From: Amycolatopsis mediterranei
GTDB taxonomy: Bacteria; Actinomycetota; Actinomycetes; Mycobacteriales; Pseudonocardiaceae
Direction of reading: 5' to 3'
DNA length: 39,465 bases
Assembly: GCF_026017845.1 (NCBI RefSeq)
Contig: NZ_CP100416.1
Span: 8,638,727-8,678,191, forward strand
How positions within the stretch are numbered: the first letter of the stretch is position 1; every line of letters begins with the position of its first letter. The notes under the pieces are model-generated. The model saw only the letters and a program-made list of their open reading frames with translations. It had not been told where the DNA came from and did not search any database. Below are positions 39,335 to 39,465 of the stretch, piece after piece. Position numbers and translations under genes: made by a program.

Positions 39335-39465
39335 TTAGGCCGGTGGCTGGGTTGTCAAGGTTGCTTCTATCTCGATGGTGATCGTGGTGGGGTGGCTGGG
39401 GCCGCGGTGGCGTCCTTTGGCGGTGCTGGCGACGTATTTGGAGATTGCGCGTTTGACGACTCGGG
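39335..39465 (-). CDS. IS4-like transposase, C-terminal end (runs off window)
   Basis: Only 42 codons of the 3' end are in the window. They read RVVKRAISKYVASTAKGRHR, then GPSHPTTITIEIEA, ending in TTQPPA and a TAA. The RVVKR.ISKY...T.TI string is what I recall from the end of IS4-type DDE transposases in actinomycetes. GC content drops and the codon choice differs from neighbours, as expected for an insertion element. The block GCCCCAAAGCCGTTCAGTTA (39318-39337) may be the element's terminal inverted repeat; the other end is outside. The remaining transposase cannot be judged from here. Confidence 0.5.
   Translation of the reverse strand, partial: RVVKRAISKYVASTAKGRHRGPSHPTTITIEIEATLTTQPPA

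Noticed and set aside
1..39465. CRISPR arrays, tRNA or rRNA genes, replication origin
   Set aside because: No regularly spaced direct repeats of CRISPR size, no tRNA-like cloverleaf, and no rRNA-like stretch was recognised by eye; a covariance-model search would be decisive.

Overview
The window is very GC-rich DNA with strong third-position GC bias, many GTG/TTG starts and several leaderless-looking promoters. Its core is an arabinofuranosyltransferase (AftD-type) cell-envelope cluster of the kind carried by mycolata and their relatives. Together these point to a Pseudonocardiales actinomycete, most likely Amycolatopsis or a close relative. This genus call is inference from gene content and style, not from a database search.

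Layout. (1) 1-4300: a homopolymer-damaged contig start leads into the C-terminal half of a SigD-type sigma factor. A small cupin gene, a second intact SigD-type sigma factor on the opposite strand, a conserved actinobacterial protein of unknown function, and an amidohydrolase follow. (2) 4400-11100: a membrane GGDEF-EAL c-di-GMP enzyme, an exported cyclase-family protein and a DUF5709 acidic protein, then a decayed MerR/MFS divergon, and a secreted GH18 chitinase with a DasR-type operator. (3) 10700-17150: housekeeping and accessory genes: a zinc-ribbon protein, PLP decarboxylase, GNAT acetyltransferase, F420-type (DDN) reductase, methyltransferase, PucR-type regulator, a DUF2975/HTH pair and an amidase-like fragment. 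(4) 17290-32920: the envelope cluster: DUF3068 protein, methyltransferase, GT4 glycosyltransferase, HHxxxDG acyltransferase, DUF2613 small protein, a large polytopic membrane protein, a flippase-like protein, AftD, a second methyltransferase, a GT-C-like membrane protein and a solute-binding/VWA protein. From memory, the DUF3068, methyltransferase, glycosyltransferase, polytopic protein, DUF2613 and AftD members resemble the Rv0224c-Rv0227c and Rv0236 genes of Mycobacterium tuberculosis. (5) 33100-39465: a TIM-barrel-like unknown, a MocR regulator divergent from an AhpD-like/MFS operon, a second MFS exporter divergent from its MarR regulator, and the 3' end of an IS4-like transposase running off the window.

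How it works together. The envelope block is a set of short, convergent or divergent units. Two 22-bp-arm hairpins, identical in sequence, sit exactly at two convergent gene ends inside it, and an identical-arm ATTACC-N4-GGTAAT palindrome sits in two of its promoters with a degenerate third at aftD. This suggests a shared, undescribed regulator of arabinan and envelope assembly. The MarR/MFS gap holds a 15-bp-phased array of 11-bp half-palindromes covering two predicted leaderless promoters, which looks like an autoregulated efflux switch. The chitinase carries a near-consensus DasR element. The MerR/MFS remnant is a deletion product that removed the shared promoter and both N-termini. No tRNA, rRNA or CRISPR array was seen.
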